Shown: piece by piece, positions 1 to 8,335 of the stretch
Layout: each line of letters opens with the position of its first letter
Numbering within the stretch: position 1 is the first letter of the stretch
Source of the DNA: an uncultured Gammaproteobacteria bacterium
GTDB taxonomy: Bacteria; Pseudomonadota; Gammaproteobacteria; Rariloculales; Rariloculaceae
Assembly: GCA_946887385.1 (NCBI GenBank)
Contig: CAMPKU010000135.1
Span: 1 to 11,746, forward strand
Direction: 5' to 3'
Length of the DNA: 11,746 nucleotides
Program-made: the position numbers and the translations under genes
The notes under the pieces: model-generated
Seen by the model: only the letters and a program-made list of their open reading frames with translations
The model's database searches: none
What the model was told of the DNA's origin: nothing

Positions 1-1
1 G

Positions 2-283
2 TGCGCGACTTGTCACGTGCCGCCGCTGTTCACCGAGCCGGGCTGGAATCTGCACACGCCCGAAGAGATCGGCATCGACGGCTTCCAAGCGAATCGAGGC
101 CCCGAAGGCCGGTATCGCACCACGCCGCTCAAGGGCCTCTGGACCCACGGCACGGGCGGTTATTACCACGATGGGCGCTTCGCCACGCTCGGCGACGTGG
201 TTGCGCACTACAACGCGCACTTCTCGCTGGGTTTGAGCGGCAGCGAGCGGCGCGATTTGGTGGAGTACTTGAAATCGCTGTGA
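2..283 (+). CDS. c-type cytochrome, C-terminal part (5' end outside window)
   Basis: This is the last 93 codons of a gene that begins left of the window; the reading frame enters at base 2. The first five visible residues are CATCH, a CxxCH haem c attachment motif, followed by PPLFTEPGWN. About 50 residues later come TPLKGLWTH and GGYYHDGRFATLGDVVAHYN. This pattern (TPxLKxLW, YHDGRFxTLxxVVxHYN) is typical of the C-terminus of cytochromes related to the di-haem peroxidase/MauG superfamily. The protein should be a periplasmic electron carrier or oxidoreductase. Whether further haems lie upstream cannot be seen. The visible spacing between the haem motif and the HDG motif is short compared with classical CcpA peroxidases, so a plain cytochrome c is also possible. 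The GTG at base 17 is internal and not a start, because it would remove the haem motif. Confidence 0.85.
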   Translation, partial: CATCHVPPLFTEPGWNLHTPEEIGIDGFQANRGPEGRYRTTPLKGLWTHGTGGYYHDGRFATLGDVVAHYNAHFSLGLSGSERRDLVEYLKSL

Positions 284-424
284 CGCAGCCGCCACAAGGC
301 CCGGCCTCCCAATAGCTGGATGCGATTGCAAATCCTGGGCGCTGCGAGCGCCGCGGGCGGCGTAGGGGCGCGGTGTGCTCGTGGCGAAGGGGCACGCGAT
401 TTGCACAGATCGGGACATGCACAC

Positions 425-430
425 AGGGAG
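425..430 (+). promoter_or_regulatory. ribosome binding site of the BON-domain gene
   Basis: GGGAGA lies 7 bases before the ATG at 438. It favours that start over the earlier in-frame GTG at 375 and ATG at 417, both of which would put extra residues before the signal peptide. Confidence 0.5.
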
Positions 431-437
431 AATATGC

Positions 438-1037
438 ATGGACCGCTTCCACCGTACGCTTTTGCCGCTGCTCGCCGCTTGCGCCGCCAGCGTTATCGCC
501 GTCGCGCAACCGTCGGACCCATTGGTCGTCGCGTCCGCTGACAACGCTCGCGAACGCCCCGATGTCAGCGACGCGCAGCTCGGTCTCGAGGTGCAAGCAC
601 GTCTGTACCAGGAGCTCGACGTCAGCAACTTGAGCGCGCTGGTGCGCTACGGCGTGGTCACGCTCGACGGCACGGTGCGCTCCGAACCCGATCGCCAGCG
701 CGCCGCGGAGCTCGCGCGCGAAGTGCGCGGCATCGACTCCGTCGTGAACGAGCTGACGATCTTGGACCCGTTGGTCGTCGCGGTAACCGATGAAGCCAAC
801 GCCGTCACGCAACGCGAAGGCGCCGACATCGAAGCCATGGTGACGCAAGCGTTGCGCACGGATGCTGCGCTGGGATCGCGCCCCATCAACGTCATGTCGA
901 ACGAGCTCACGAATACGGTAACCCTCACCGGCACCGTGAGCACTGAGGAAGAGAAGGAGCTCGCGGGCCGGCTCGCGGTGGGCGCGTTCCCCGCGGGGCA
1001 GGTACGCAATCAGCTCGCCGTGGAGCCGCGCGAGTAA
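438..1037 (+). CDS. exported protein with two BON domains
   Basis: The product is 199 residues. The N-terminus (MDRFHRTLLPLLAACAAS...AVAQ) is a signal peptide. Cleavage after AVA near residue 23 is possible, but LAAC at 12-15 also fits a lipobox, so it could be a lipoprotein. Two BON domains follow. The first spans about residues 47-109 (start SDAQLGLEVQARL, core GVVTLDGTVRSEPDRQRA, end VVNELTI). The second spans about 131-195 (core NTVTLTGTVSTEEEKELAGRLA, end VRNQLAV). BON domains occur in OsmY and in secretins and are thought to bind membranes or other envelope components. The second copy has a longer insert before its core strand. The gene converges with the protease gene, with 11 bp between their stops. 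The role is probably in the periplasm or at the envelope; the exact function is unknown. The domain call is secure, the anchoring mode is not. Confidence 0.85.
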   Translation: MDRFHRTLLPLLAACAASVIAVAQPSDPLVVASADNARERPDVSDAQLGLEVQARLYQELDVSNLSALVRYGVVTLDGTVRSEPDRQRAAELAREVRGIDSVVNELTILDPLVVAVTDEANAVTQREGADIEAMVTQALRTDAALGSRPINVMSNELTNTVTLTGTVSTEEEKELAGRLAVGAFPAGQVRNQLAVEPRE

Positions 1038-1048
1038 AGCAATCCGTC

Positions 1049-2176
1049 TTAGCGCTCGCGCGCGTCGCCGGCCATGCCAAGCGTGACCGGCACCTGGAGG
1101 CGCTGATCGTTGCGAACCACGGTGAGCGTGACGCGGTCACCGAACTCGCGTGCGTCGAGCGCGTCTTCGAGATCTGCGTCGCTTTCCACGGGCCGGCCGT
1201 CGATCGCGGCGATGATATCGCCGACGATGATGTTGCCGTTGCGCTCTTGGCGCGTTGGACGCAATCCTGCGCGAGCGGCCGGCGAACCGGCCCGCACACC
1301 GAGCACGAGCACGCCGCCGGCGCCGTCGCGGCCGAATAACTGGCGGGTGATGCGATCATCCGACTCCACGCCCAACGTAGGCCGCACGTAGCGGCCGTAG
1401 CTGATGAGGCGCGGCACGACGCGGTTGATCGTATCGACGGGCACGGCGAAGCCGATGCCCGCGTACGCACCCGACGGGCTGTAGATCATCGTGTTGATGC
1501 CCACGAGCCGGCCGGCACTGTCGATCAGCGGCCCGCCGGAGTTGCCCGGGTTGATCGCCGCATCCGTCTGGATGACGTTGTCGATGTCCCCACCCGCTTC
1601 GTTCTCCACGGTGCGATTCAGTGCCGAGACGATGCCCGTGGTAAGCGTGTGGTCGAGGCCGAACGGGTTGCCGATCGCGAGCACCGTCTGGCCCACCTGA
1701 AGCTCGGCGCTGCTGCCCACGGGGATCGGCGGCGGCAGCTCCTCCGCCACGTCGATCTGCAGCACCGCGAGGTCATGCTCGGGGCTCGCGCCGACGAGCC
1801 GGGCCTGAAAGCTGCGCTGATCGCCGAGCCGCACGAGCGCTTCTTGCGCGCCGCGGATCACATGGTAATTCGTGACGACGCGGCCTTCGTCGTCCCAGAT
1901 GAAGCCGGAGCCCGTGCCCTGCGGCACGCGCAAAACATTCCGGCTGAAGAAGTCACGCACGTATTGCACCGTCGTGATGTAGACGACGGAGGGGCTCACG
2001 CTCTCGAACACGCCGATCGTGTTGCGTTCGTCGGCCGACAGCGGGCCGCGCGGCTCGACGGCCCGAGGCTGCACGACGCCGGCCCCTGCGCCCCCGACGA
2101 CCGCGCGCGGCTGCGCAGCGGCGAAACCGGCGCTGCAAGCGACAGCAAACCATAGGAGCCAACTGGAACGACGCAT
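1049..2176 (-). CDS. periplasmic trypsin-like serine protease with one PDZ domain (Deg/HtrA family)
   Basis: The product is 375 residues with a signal peptide ending near GFAAAQ (residues 18-22). The S1 protease domain spans about residues 50-255. The triad is visible as His105 (TNYHVIRG), Asp135 (EHDLAVLQID) and Ser213 (NPGNSGGPL), with the oxyanion-loop sequence TDAAINPGNSGG. A single PDZ domain follows at about 265-370 (VLVLGVRAGSPAARAGL, GDIIAAIDGRPV). HtrA-type enzymes degrade or monitor misfolded envelope proteins. DegP and DegQ have two PDZ domains and a long LA loop; this protein has one PDZ and only a short segment before the GTGSGF strand. It is therefore nearer DegS or HhoA in layout, but it carries a cleavable signal peptide rather than an obvious membrane anchor. 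It is divergent from the M20 peptidase gene. No strong ribosome binding site is visible. Family sure; subfamily not assigned. Confidence 0.93.
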   Translation of the reverse strand: MRRSSWLLWFAVACSAGFAAAQPRAVVGGAGAGVVQPRAVEPRGPLSADERNTIGVFESVSPSVVYITTVQYVRDFFSRNVLRVPQGTGSGFIWDDEGRVVTNYHVIRGAQEALVRLGDQRSFQARLVGASPEHDLAVLQIDVAEELPPPIPVGSSAELQVGQTVLAIGNPFGLDHTLTTGIVSALNRTVENEAGGDIDNVIQTDAAINPGNSGGPLIDSAGRLVGINTMIYSPSGAYAGIGFAVPVDTINRVVPRLISYGRYVRPTLGVESDDRITRQLFGRDGAGGVLVLGVRAGSPAARAGLRPTRQERNGNIIVGDIIAAIDGRPVESDADLEDALDAREFGDRVTLTVVRNDQRLQVPVTLGMAGDARER

Positions 2177-2278
2177 GAAAAAAGCCTAGCGCTTACCATG
2201 CGCGCGCGACAAGCTCGCGAGATATGGCCGGTGCGATTAGTATTCGAGCCACCCACCGCGAGTAGTGCGCCGGCATCG

Positions 2279-3517
2279 ATGCGGAACCTGCACGCTTTAC
2301 CACGAGTCGCCGCCGCTACAGCCGCGGCGCTGGTCACCATCACCCTGCAGGCGCAGCCTCACGCTGCTGCGCTCGCGGCCACGCAGGCCTGCGAGCCCGA
2401 TGCGCGTGCCTGGCTCGAGCGGCTCGTCGGCATCGACTCCGGCAGCGCCAACGTCGCCGGCCTCGACGCGATGAGCGCCGCTCTCACTCCCGAGCTCGAG
2501 CGGCTCGGCGCGCGCGTGGAGCGCGTGCCGTCGGCGGACCCCGAATACGCGGCCAGTCTGCTCGCCACGTGGACCGGCACGGGCCGCGGCCGCGTGCTGC
2601 TGATTGCGCACATGGACACGGTGTTCTTGCCCGGCGTGGCAGCCGAGCGCCCGTATCGCGTGGAGGGCGACCGCGGCATCGGGCCCGGCGCCGGCGACGA
2701 CAAGCAAGGCATCGTGGCGGCGCTCTGCGCGATGCGCGTGCTCGCGGCGCTCGACTTCCGCGATTACGCGCGCATCGCGCTGCTCTTGAACTCGAACGAG
2801 GAGACGGGCTCCACGGGCAGCAGCGCGTTGATCGCTCGCGAAGCCGCCGCCAGCGACGCGGTGCTGAACTTGGAGCGCGGCGTGCCGCCCGACGGCGTGG
2901 TGGTAGCGCGCAAGGGCTCCGCGAAGATGACGATCGCGATCACGGGCCGCGCCGCGCATTCGGGATTAGAGCCCGAGAAGGGCCGCAACGCCGTCGTCGA
3001 AGCCGCCCATCAGGTGCTCAAGGTAGGCTCGCTGGCCGACGCCGACAAGGAAACGAGCGTGCATGTCACGCTGATCGAGGGCGGCACCGTGGCTAACGCC
3101 ATCCCCGAGCACGCCACCGTCACCGTCGACGTGCGCGCGTTCTCGGCCGCCGAGCTCGACCGCGTGGAGGCCGGTATGCGCACGCTCGCGGCCGACACCA
3201 CCGTGCCCGACGTGCGAGTCGAAGCCGTGCTCGACCGCGGCTTTCCGCCGTGGGCGCGCAACGCCGGCACCGACGAGCTGCTGCGGCGCGCGAACGCGGT
3301 GTACGCCGAGCTCGGCCGCTCGCTCGAAGCGATCGTGGTGGGCTCGTCGTCCGACGTCGCGGTGGCCGCCGCCACGGGCACGCCGTCGATCGACGGGCTC
3401 GGCTGGCTCGCCGGCGGCGCCCATGGCATCGACGACCACGCGGATCTCGCCAGCATCGTCCCGCGCACCTATTTGCTCGCTCGCTTGCTCATGGATCTCG
3501 GGCGCGATCCGCCCTAG
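2279..3517 (+). CDS. exported M20-family zinc carboxypeptidase (glutamate carboxypeptidase-like)
   Basis: The product is 412 residues from the ATG at 2279. This start is chosen because it gives a signal peptide (MRNLHALPRVAAATAAALV...) directly; the earlier in-frame ATG at 2198 would add 27 residues with no exported character. No good Shine-Dalgarno precedes either. The M20 di-zinc residues are visible: His111 and Asp113 (LIAHMDTVF), Asp140 (GAGDDKQG), the Glu174-Glu175 pair (NSNEETGS), Glu199 (NLERG) and His382 (GGAHGIDDH). The dimerisation (lid) domain lies in the middle, starting near KGSAKMTIAI and RAAHSGLEPEKGRNAV. These positions are close to those of Pseudomonas carboxypeptidase G2, which removes C-terminal glutamate. 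Likely role: periplasmic release of amino acids from peptides or N-acyl conjugates. The substrate cannot be told from the sequence. The family is clear. The gene stands alone, with an 81-base gap before the next gene. Confidence 0.9.
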   Translation: MRNLHALPRVAAATAAALVTITLQAQPHAAALAATQACEPDARAWLERLVGIDSGSANVAGLDAMSAALTPELERLGARVERVPSADPEYAASLLATWTGTGRGRVLLIAHMDTVFLPGVAAERPYRVEGDRGIGPGAGDDKQGIVAALCAMRVLAALDFRDYARIALLLNSNEETGSTGSSALIAREAAASDAVLNLERGVPPDGVVVARKGSAKMTIAITGRAAHSGLEPEKGRNAVVEAAHQVLKVGSLADADKETSVHVTLIEGGTVANAIPEHATVTVDVRAFSAAELDRVEAGMRTLAADTTVPDVRVEAVLDRGFPPWARNAGTDELLRRANAVYAELGRSLEAIVVGSSSDVAVAAATGTPSIDGLGWLAGGAHGIDDHADLASIVPRTYLLARLLMDLGRDPP

Positions 3518-3532
3518 CGCGCGCAAAAGGCG

Positions 3533-3562
3533 TTCCCGTCGCCGCCACGCGAAGGGTATATT
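3533..3562 (+). promoter_or_regulatory. possible sigma70 promoter of the quinohemoprotein dehydrogenase gene
   Basis: TATATT at 3557-3562 matches five of six bases of the -10 consensus and stands out in a GC-rich gap. A weak -35-like TTCCCG at 3533-3538 is 18 bases upstream. Transcription would start near 3569, leaving a leader of about 30 bases before the ATG at 3599. The -10 is convincing by eye, the -35 is poor. Confidence 0.35.
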
Positions 3563-3588
3563 CGGCCCTGCAACGACGGTGTCATGTT

Positions 3589-3594
3589 GGGGGA
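3589..3594 (+). promoter_or_regulatory. ribosome binding site of the quinohemoprotein dehydrogenase gene
   Basis: GGGGGA lies 4 bases before the ATG at 3599 and within the codons that would follow the other in-frame ATG at 3584. It therefore favours 3599 as the start. The spacing is a little short, so the call is moderate. Confidence 0.4.
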
Positions 3595-3598
3595 ATCA

Positions 3599-5734
3599 AT
3601 GACTTCGAACGGGCTTGCCTCGAGCCGCGTGTCCTGGCGCCACGCGCTCGCCCTCCTCGCCATCGTCGTGGCGGCGCCGAGCCGAGCGCAGACCGGCGAA
3701 CCCGTCGTCGACGACGCGGCGTTGCTCGCCGCGGCGCGTACGCCGGACACCTGGCTCAGTTACGGGCGCGACTACGCCGAGACGCGCTTCAGCCCGCTCG
3801 CCCAAGTCGACACTAGCAGCGTCGCGCGGCTCGGCCTCGCCTGGAGCTACGACACCGGCGCGCTGCGCGGGCATGAGGCGACGCCGCTCGTCGCCAACGG
3901 CGTGCTGTACGCCACGACCAGCTGGAGCGACGTATTCGCCCTCGACGCGCGAACCGGCGCGCTCATATGGAAGTGGGACGCGCGCGCGGACCGCGTGCGC
4001 GGCGCGCGCGCCTGCTGCGACGCCGTGAATCGCGGCGTGGCGCTGTACGACGGCAAGGTGTATGTGGGCATCCTCGACGGCCGCTTGGCCGCGCTCGATG
4101 CGGCGACGGGCAAACCGGTGTGGGACGTGCAGACCACGCCCGTGGACCAGCCGTACACGATCACGGGCGCACCGCGCGTGGTCGACGGCAAGGTCGTCAT
4201 AGGCAACGGCGGCGCCGAGCTCGGCGTGCGCGGCTTCGTGTCGGCGTACGACGCGCAGACCGGCGCGCTGGTGTGGCGTGTGTATACCGTGCCCGGCGAT
4301 CCCTCGAAGCCGTTCGAGTCGCCTGCGCTCGAGGCCGCCGCGAAAACCTGGACCGGCGAATGGTGGACGATGGGCGGCGGCGGCACCGCCTGGGACGCGT
4401 TCGCGTACGACCCTGAAGCGAAGCTGCTTTACGTCGGCACGGGCAACGGCAGCCCGTGGGACCGCAACATCCGCAGCCCGGGCGGCGGCGACAATCTCTA
4501 TCTGTCGTCGATCCTCGCGCTGAACGTCGAGACCGGCGAGCTCGTGTGGCACTACCAGACCACGCCCGGCGACAACTGGGACTACACAGCCGTGCAGCAG
4601 CTCACGCTCGCCGAGCTCGAAATCGGCGGCCGCGAGCGCAAGGTGATCATGCAAGCGCCGAAGAACGGCTTCTTCTACGTGCTCGATCGGCTGACCGGCG
4701 AGCTGCTCTCCGCCGATCCCATTGCGCGCGTGACGTGGGCGTCGGGCGTCGACCTGAAGACGGGCCGGCCGATCGAGACACAGCACGCTCGCTACACGGA
4801 AGTTTTGACCACGATCGCACCGGGGCCCGGCGGCGCGCATAACTGGCAGCCGATGTCGTTCAATCCGACCACGGGACTCGTGTATATCCCGGTAAGCGAG
4901 AGCACGTTTCTTTTTAGCCGCGACACGAGTTTTCGCTTTCGGCCCGGAGCGTGGAATCTCGGCATCGATTTGGCGGCCAGCATCGGCATGGGGCAGCCGC
5001 GGCCCATGCTGCCCGAGTCGGCGTACGCGGGCGGCACGGGCGAAGCGGCGGGCACACCGAGCTCGCTGCTGGCGTGGGACCCCGTTGCCAAGCGCGCGCG
5101 CTGGCGCGTGCCGCACACGGACGCGATCGGCGGCGGTACCCTCACGACGGCCGGCAACCTGGTGTTCCAGGGAACCGACACCGGTTACCTCGTCGCGTAC
5201 CGCGCCGATACCGGCGCGAAGCTTTGGGAAAAGAAGGTCGGCATCGGCATCATGGCCGCGCCGAGCACCTACTCGATCGGCGGTACGCAATACGTGGCCG
5301 TGCTCGCCGGAATGGGCGGCGCTACGGCGCTCTACGGCCGCAATCCCACGAACCTCTTCAAGCCGACCGGGCGCGTGTACGCGTTCGCGCTCGACGCTCG
5401 AGCGGAAGTGCCGCCGGTGCTCGGCGTCGACCGGCCGCGGCCGGAACCGATCCCGAACGACGCCACGCCGGTGGAGATCGCGCGCGGCGCGGAGCTCTTC
5501 GGCCAGCGCTGCGCCATGTGCCACGGCGTGGCGGCACAGAGCGGCGGCTCGATCGCGGACCTGCGCTACGCGGCGCCGGCCACGATCGACGCGTTCGAAC
5601 GCATCGTGCGCGGCGGCGCGTATTCGGGGCTCGGCATGCCGGCGTTCGATTGGCTCAGCGACGCCGACGTGAGCGCGCTGCGCAGCTACGTGCTGTCGCG
5701 CCGCGCAGCGTTGCTCGCCTCGCAGCAGCGGTAG
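3599..5734 (+). CDS. PQQ-dependent quinohemoprotein alcohol dehydrogenase with C-terminal cytochrome c domain
   Basis: The product is 711 residues, near the size of type II quinohemoprotein alcohol dehydrogenases such as the Comamonas enzyme. A signal peptide covers about residues 1-31. The eight-bladed propeller spans about 45-600. Visible landmarks are the adjacent Cys139-Cys140 ([10 protein letters not shown]), predicted to form the ring disulfide beside PQQ; Glu207 (GGAELGVRG) and Asn283 (GTGNGSPWD) as metal ligands; Asp328 ([10 protein letters not shown]) as catalytic base; and Lys355 (QAPKNGFF). The residue two after the catalytic Asp is Thr330. Lanthanide-dependent enzymes have Asp there, so calcium use is expected. 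The cytochrome domain spans about 622-705, with haem motif CAMCH at 638-642 and a likely axial Met680 (GLGMPAF). The enzyme should oxidise alcohols to aldehydes in the periplasm and pass electrons internally from PQQ to haem c. No PQQ biosynthesis genes are nearby. The substrate is not known. Confidence 0.93.
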   Translation: MTSNGLASSRVSWRHALALLAIVVAAPSRAQTGEPVVDDAALLAAARTPDTWLSYGRDYAETRFSPLAQVDTSSVARLGLAWSYDTGALRGHEATPLVANGVLYATTSWSDVFALDARTGALIWKWDARADRVRGARACCDAVNRGVALYDGKVYVGILDGRLAALDAATGKPVWDVQTTPVDQPYTITGAPRVVDGKVVIGNGGAELGVRGFVSAYDAQTGALVWRVYTVPGDPSKPFESPALEAAAKTWTGEWWTMGGGGTAWDAFAYDPEAKLLYVGTGNGSPWDRNIRSPGGGDNLYLSSILALNVETGELVWHYQTTPGDNWDYTAVQQLTLAELEIGGRERKVIMQAPKNGFFYVLDRLTGELLSADPIARVTWASGVDLKTGRPIETQHARYTEVLTTIAPGPGGAHNWQPMSFNPTTGLVYIPVSESTFLFSRDTSFRFRPGAWNLGIDLAASIGMGQPRPMLPESAYAGGTGEAAGTPSSLLAWDPVAKRARWRVPHTDAIGGGTLTTAGNLVFQGTDTGYLVAYRADTGAKLWEKKVGIGIMAAPSTYSIGGTQYVAVLAGMGGATALYGRNPTNLFKPTGRVYAFALDARAEVPPVLGVDRPRPEPIPNDATPVEIARGAELFGQRCAMCHGVAAQSGGSIADLRYAAPATIDAFERIVRGGAYSGLGMPAFDWLSDADVSALRSYVLSRRAALLASQQR

Positions 5735-5743
5735 TGCTGCCGC

Positions 5744-7108
5744 TCAGGCGGGCAGGAACGTGAACGAAACAACGCCGATCACGAACCACAGCGCGGCAAA
5801 CACCAGCCCGTAGCCGAAGAAGCGGCGGAAGTCGATGCGCGCGATGCTCGCGATCACCACATACCAAAATGGCGAGATCAAGTTCCCGAGCTGATCGCCC
5901 ACGGAGAGCGCCAGAAGACCGCGCTCCACCGACACACCCGCCGCGATCGCAGATTCCGACGTGATGAAGCCCTGGATGGCCCATTGACCGCCGCTCGACG
6001 GCACGAAGATCGCGATCACGGCTCCGGCCAACGTCGTCAGCAACGGGTACGTATACGCCGTGGACACGGTCGCCGCGAGCGCGGCAAGGTTCTCGCCGAC
6101 CGGCGTGAACTGGATGATTCCCGCCACGCCTGCGTACAAGTGATAGAGGATGATCACGGGCCAAGCCGCTACCACCGCCCGCTCCACCGCGCCGCTGAAG
6201 GCCTTGAAGTTGCCGTGAAACAGCAACGTGGCCAGCAGTAGCGTGGTGTTCAGTGAATTGATATCGAGCGAATTGCCGTTGATGACGAAGTGGTAGATCA
6301 ACCAGCCGGCAAGCGCCGCACACAATGCCAACGTCATGAATCGGTGCCGCTCGAGCCGCTCCGAGGCCGAAGTAGGCGGAGCAGCGACCGGCGCGGTTTC
6401 CTCGGCCAGCTTGTGCGACTCCGGAAAGTGCGAAATCGGCGCAGGTACCCGCGGCATCATCCAGCGTGAAAGAACGATGCAAAAAAGCGTGAACGTCACC
6501 ACATGAAAAAGCGCCGCGGTGGACCAGATCGTGTTTCGTAGCGGTATGACGCCGATGCTGCCTTCGAGAAAGTGCCCCGGCGTGGCCACTAACAACGGCG
6601 CGCTCGCGGAAAGCCCGAACTGCCAGATGGATGCGCCCGCGTATGCCGCCACCAGCAGAAACGGAAAGTCCACGGTCACACCTTTCTTTTCCGCTTCCGT
6701 GGCGAAGAACACCGCGATCACCGGCGCGAGCGCATAGCCGAGCCCCCAGTGCAGGTACGACACCGCCGCGCCGAACAGCACCACGGCGCTCACCACACCC
6801 GCGGCCGACGTGGGTACGCGTGCGGCCGATCCGACGATGCGGCGAACCAGCGGCGCGGTGCTCAGTGCGCTGCCGAGCAGGATGATCAACGTCATCTGCA
6901 TCGTGAACGGCAAGAGCATCCAGAGGCCGCGGTAGTACGCGTCCATCACCACTGTGCCCGGCGTGCCGATCGCGAGCGCGGCGGCTGCTACTACGAACAA
7001 GAAGATGACGCTGGCCGTGATCGCGTCGGGCACGGCCCGCCCCATCCAGAGGGAGAAACGCTCGAGCGATCCCTGGCGCGGCCGAGTATCGATGCTTTCG
7101 GTGCTCAT
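5744..7108 (-). CDS. atoE: AtoE-family short-chain fatty acid transporter
   Basis: The product is 454 residues, close to the size of E. coli AtoE, and is strongly hydrophobic along its length with about ten or more membrane segments. A charged, proline-rich cytoplasmic loop lies near residues 219-256. Features typical of this family include the N-terminal RFSLWMGRAVPDAITASVIF, the central segment with AYAGASIWQFGLSASAPLL (155-173), VPSSGGQWAIQGF (369-381) and GDQLGNLISPFW (404-415). AtoE carries short-chain fatty acids such as butyrate or acetoacetate into the cell. In E. coli it sits with atoDAB; no CoA-transferase or thiolase is present here, so the physiological substrate is open. The gene converges with the alcohol dehydrogenase, with 9 bp between their stops, so the two are transcribed separately. 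No clear Shine-Dalgarno is visible before the ATG. Family call is confident. Confidence 0.88.
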   Translation of the reverse strand: MSTESIDTRPRQGSLERFSLWMGRAVPDAITASVIFLFVVAAAALAIGTPGTVVMDAYYRGLWMLLPFTMQMTLIILLGSALSTAPLVRRIVGSAARVPTSAAGVVSAVVLFGAAVSYLHWGLGYALAPVIAVFFATEAEKKGVTVDFPFLLVAAYAGASIWQFGLSASAPLLVATPGHFLEGSIGVIPLRNTIWSTAALFHVVTFTLFCIVLSRWMMPRVPAPISHFPESHKLAEETAPVAAPPTSASERLERHRFMTLALCAALAGWLIYHFVINGNSLDINSLNTTLLLATLLFHGNFKAFSGAVERAVVAAWPVIILYHLYAGVAGIIQFTPVGENLAALAATVSTAYTYPLLTTLAGAVIAIFVPSSGGQWAIQGFITSESAIAAGVSVERGLLALSVGDQLGNLISPFWYVVIASIARIDFRRFFGYGLVFAALWFVIGVVSFTFLPA

Positions 7109-7219
7109 GAGCGGCAGTGATCTTAAAGCAAGTGACGCGACCTTTGCGCAGGCGATGTAGCATTAGTCTCGGCATTCGATCCAATGGGGGCTTCGTAAGT
7201 GGGCAAGACCGGGTGGGCC

Positions 7220-7225
7220 TACAAT
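7220..7225 (+). promoter_or_regulatory. possible -10 element upstream of the DUF1348-like gene
   Basis: TACAAT matches five of six bases of the -10 consensus. No good -35 is seen at 16-18 bases upstream. If used, transcription would start near 7232, after the alternative in-frame ATG at 7224, which supports the downstream start at 7281. Confidence 0.25.
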
Positions 7226-7280
7226 GTTGCAGCCTACGTTACCGAGCGGCTCGCGCCCGGCAACCCGTGAGCGCTGCGAC

Positions 7281-7757
7281 ATGAACGACGTCGTCGCCCG
7301 GCCGCCGTTGCCGCCGTTCACGCACGGCACCGCCGCCCAGAAAGTGCGCTCGGCCGAGGACGCCTGGAACCTGCGCGACCCGGAGCGCGTGTCGCTCGCG
7401 TACACGCCGGACAGCGCGTGGCGCAACCGCAGCGAGATCTTCACGGGCCGCGCGGCCATCGTCGAATTCCTGAAGCGCAAATGGGCGAAGGAGCTCGATT
7501 ACCGGCTCGTGAAGGAGCTCTGGGCGTTCGACGGCGCGCGCATTGCCGTTCGTTTCGCTTACGAATGGCATGACGACTCGGCCAACTGGTTCCGCTCGTA
7601 CGGCAACGAAAACTGGGAGTTCGACGAGCACGGCCTCATGTGCCGCCGGCACGCGAGCATCAACGACCTGCGCATCGTCGAGCACGAGCGCAAGTTTCGC
7701 TGGGCGGCGGGTCGTCGCCCCGACGATCACCCCGGACTGTCCGAGCTCGGCTTGTAA
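7281..7757 (+). CDS. DUF1348-like protein with NTF2 (SnoaL-like) fold
   Basis: The product is 158 residues from the ATG at 7281, the usual size for this family, and has no signal peptide. It begins [14 protein letters not shown], as homologues commonly do. An in-frame ATG at 7224 would add 19 residues. Recognisable segments are [21 protein letters not shown] (20-40), [21 protein letters not shown] (44-64), the strand [13 protein letters not shown] (87-99) and the end segment [20 protein letters not shown] (107-126). Together these match the pattern I know for DUF1348 proteins of the nuclear transport factor 2 superfamily, whose cone-shaped fold often holds a small hydrophobic ligand. Its reaction, if any, is unknown. 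Only 20 bases separate it from the next gene, so the two are probably cotranscribed. The ribosome binding site is weak (GTGAG at 7267-7271). Family call good, function not known. Confidence 0.8.
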   Translation: MNDVVARPPLPPFTHGTAAQKVRSAEDAWNLRDPERVSLAYTPDSAWRNRSEIFTGRAAIVEFLKRKWAKELDYRLVKELWAFDGARIAVRFAYEWHDDSANWFRSYGNENWEFDEHGLMCRRHASINDLRIVEHERKFRWAAGRRPDDHPGLSELGL

Positions 7758-7777
7758 CGTCTCAAGAGGGAAGAGCT

Positions 7778-8335
7778 ATGTGGAATCGCATTGCAGTCAC
7801 GTTCATGGCGATCGGTTTAGCCGTGTCGGCCGGTGTGCTCGCACAACCTCCCGCCGCCGCGCCTCGCGCGTTGACGGCGCTCGACTACTTCGAGATTCAA
7901 CAGCTCGTCGCCAAGTACGCGCGCGCGATCGACACGTGCTCGAATAACGGCTACGACTACGCGGATCTGTTCACGACAGACGGCGCGTTCATCCCGTCGT
8001 TCAACGGCCGGCCGGGCAATCCGATTCAAGGCCGCGAGCGGCTCGCCACGATCTCGGGCGGCGGAACTGCCGGCTGCAAGAACGTGCCATGGATCGAGCA
8101 AGGCGTGCGGCACATCTACACGAACCACGTGATCACGCCGACGGCGGACGGCGCCACCGGGGTCGTCGACATGCTGATGATCGGCCTGGGCGGTGACCCG
8201 AACAAAATCGAGTACGACGGCCACTACGAGGACACGTACGTGCGCACGCCCGAAGGCTGGCGCTTCAAAGCGCGCGTGCACCACGCGCTGCTGCGCGAAG
8301 GGCAACGCGTGGCGCCGCCCGCCGCAGCGCAATGA
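7778..8335 (+). CDS. exported SnoaL-like (NTF2-fold) protein
   Basis: The product is 185 residues. A clear signal peptide (residues 1-22, ending GVLAQ) sends it to the periplasm. The mature part begins LTALDYFEIQQLVAKYARAID (32-52), the usual first helix of SnoaL_4-type domains. It continues with YADLFTTDGAFIPSF (61-75), GRERLATI, HIYTNHVITPTADGATGVVDM (112-132) and YDGHYEDTYVRTPEGWRFKARVHH (146-169). This is the complete NTF2-like pattern. Relatives include ring-hydroxylating dioxygenase beta subunits, polyketide cyclases and many uncharacterised proteins, so no reaction can be assigned. His118 and the final His168-His169 pair may line the pocket. The start is supported by AAGAGGGA at 7764-7771, six bases before the ATG. 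The C-terminal tail is Pro/Ala rich. Its last codons overlap the stem of a terminator. Confidence 0.85.
   Translation: MWNRIAVTFMAIGLAVSAGVLAQPPAAAPRALTALDYFEIQQLVAKYARAIDTCSNNGYDYADLFTTDGAFIPSFNGRPGNPIQGRERLATISGGGTAGCKNVPWIEQGVRHIYTNHVITPTADGATGVVDMLMIGLGGDPNKIEYDGHYEDTYVRTPEGWRFKARVHHALLREGQRVAPPAAAQ

Noticed and set aside
338..352. GGCGCT-GCG-AGCGCC hairpin after the cytochrome fragment
   Set aside because: Six-base stem with no T-run and weak flanks; expected often by chance at this GC content, so not called a terminator.
2176..2212. Possible leaderless promoter for the protease gene (minus-strand TTGTCG and TAGGCT with an 18-base spacer, predicted start on the ATG)
   Set aside because: The -10 matches the consensus at only three positions and the region offers many equal matches.
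2177..2278. The 102-base divergent gap searched for paired promoters and operators
   Set aside because: Nothing clearly above background; it probably holds promoters for both genes, but I cannot place them.
3596..5524. A 642-codon open frame on the minus strand opposite the alcohol dehydrogenase
   Set aside because: It mirrors a strongly supported gene in GC-rich DNA, where stop codons are rare in the opposite strand. Its translation is Arg/Ala/His rich with no recognisable domain.
5655..7184. A 509-codon minus-strand frame overlapping the AtoE-type gene
   Set aside because: Same strand but another frame from a clear membrane transporter. The translation lacks regular membrane segments and known motifs.
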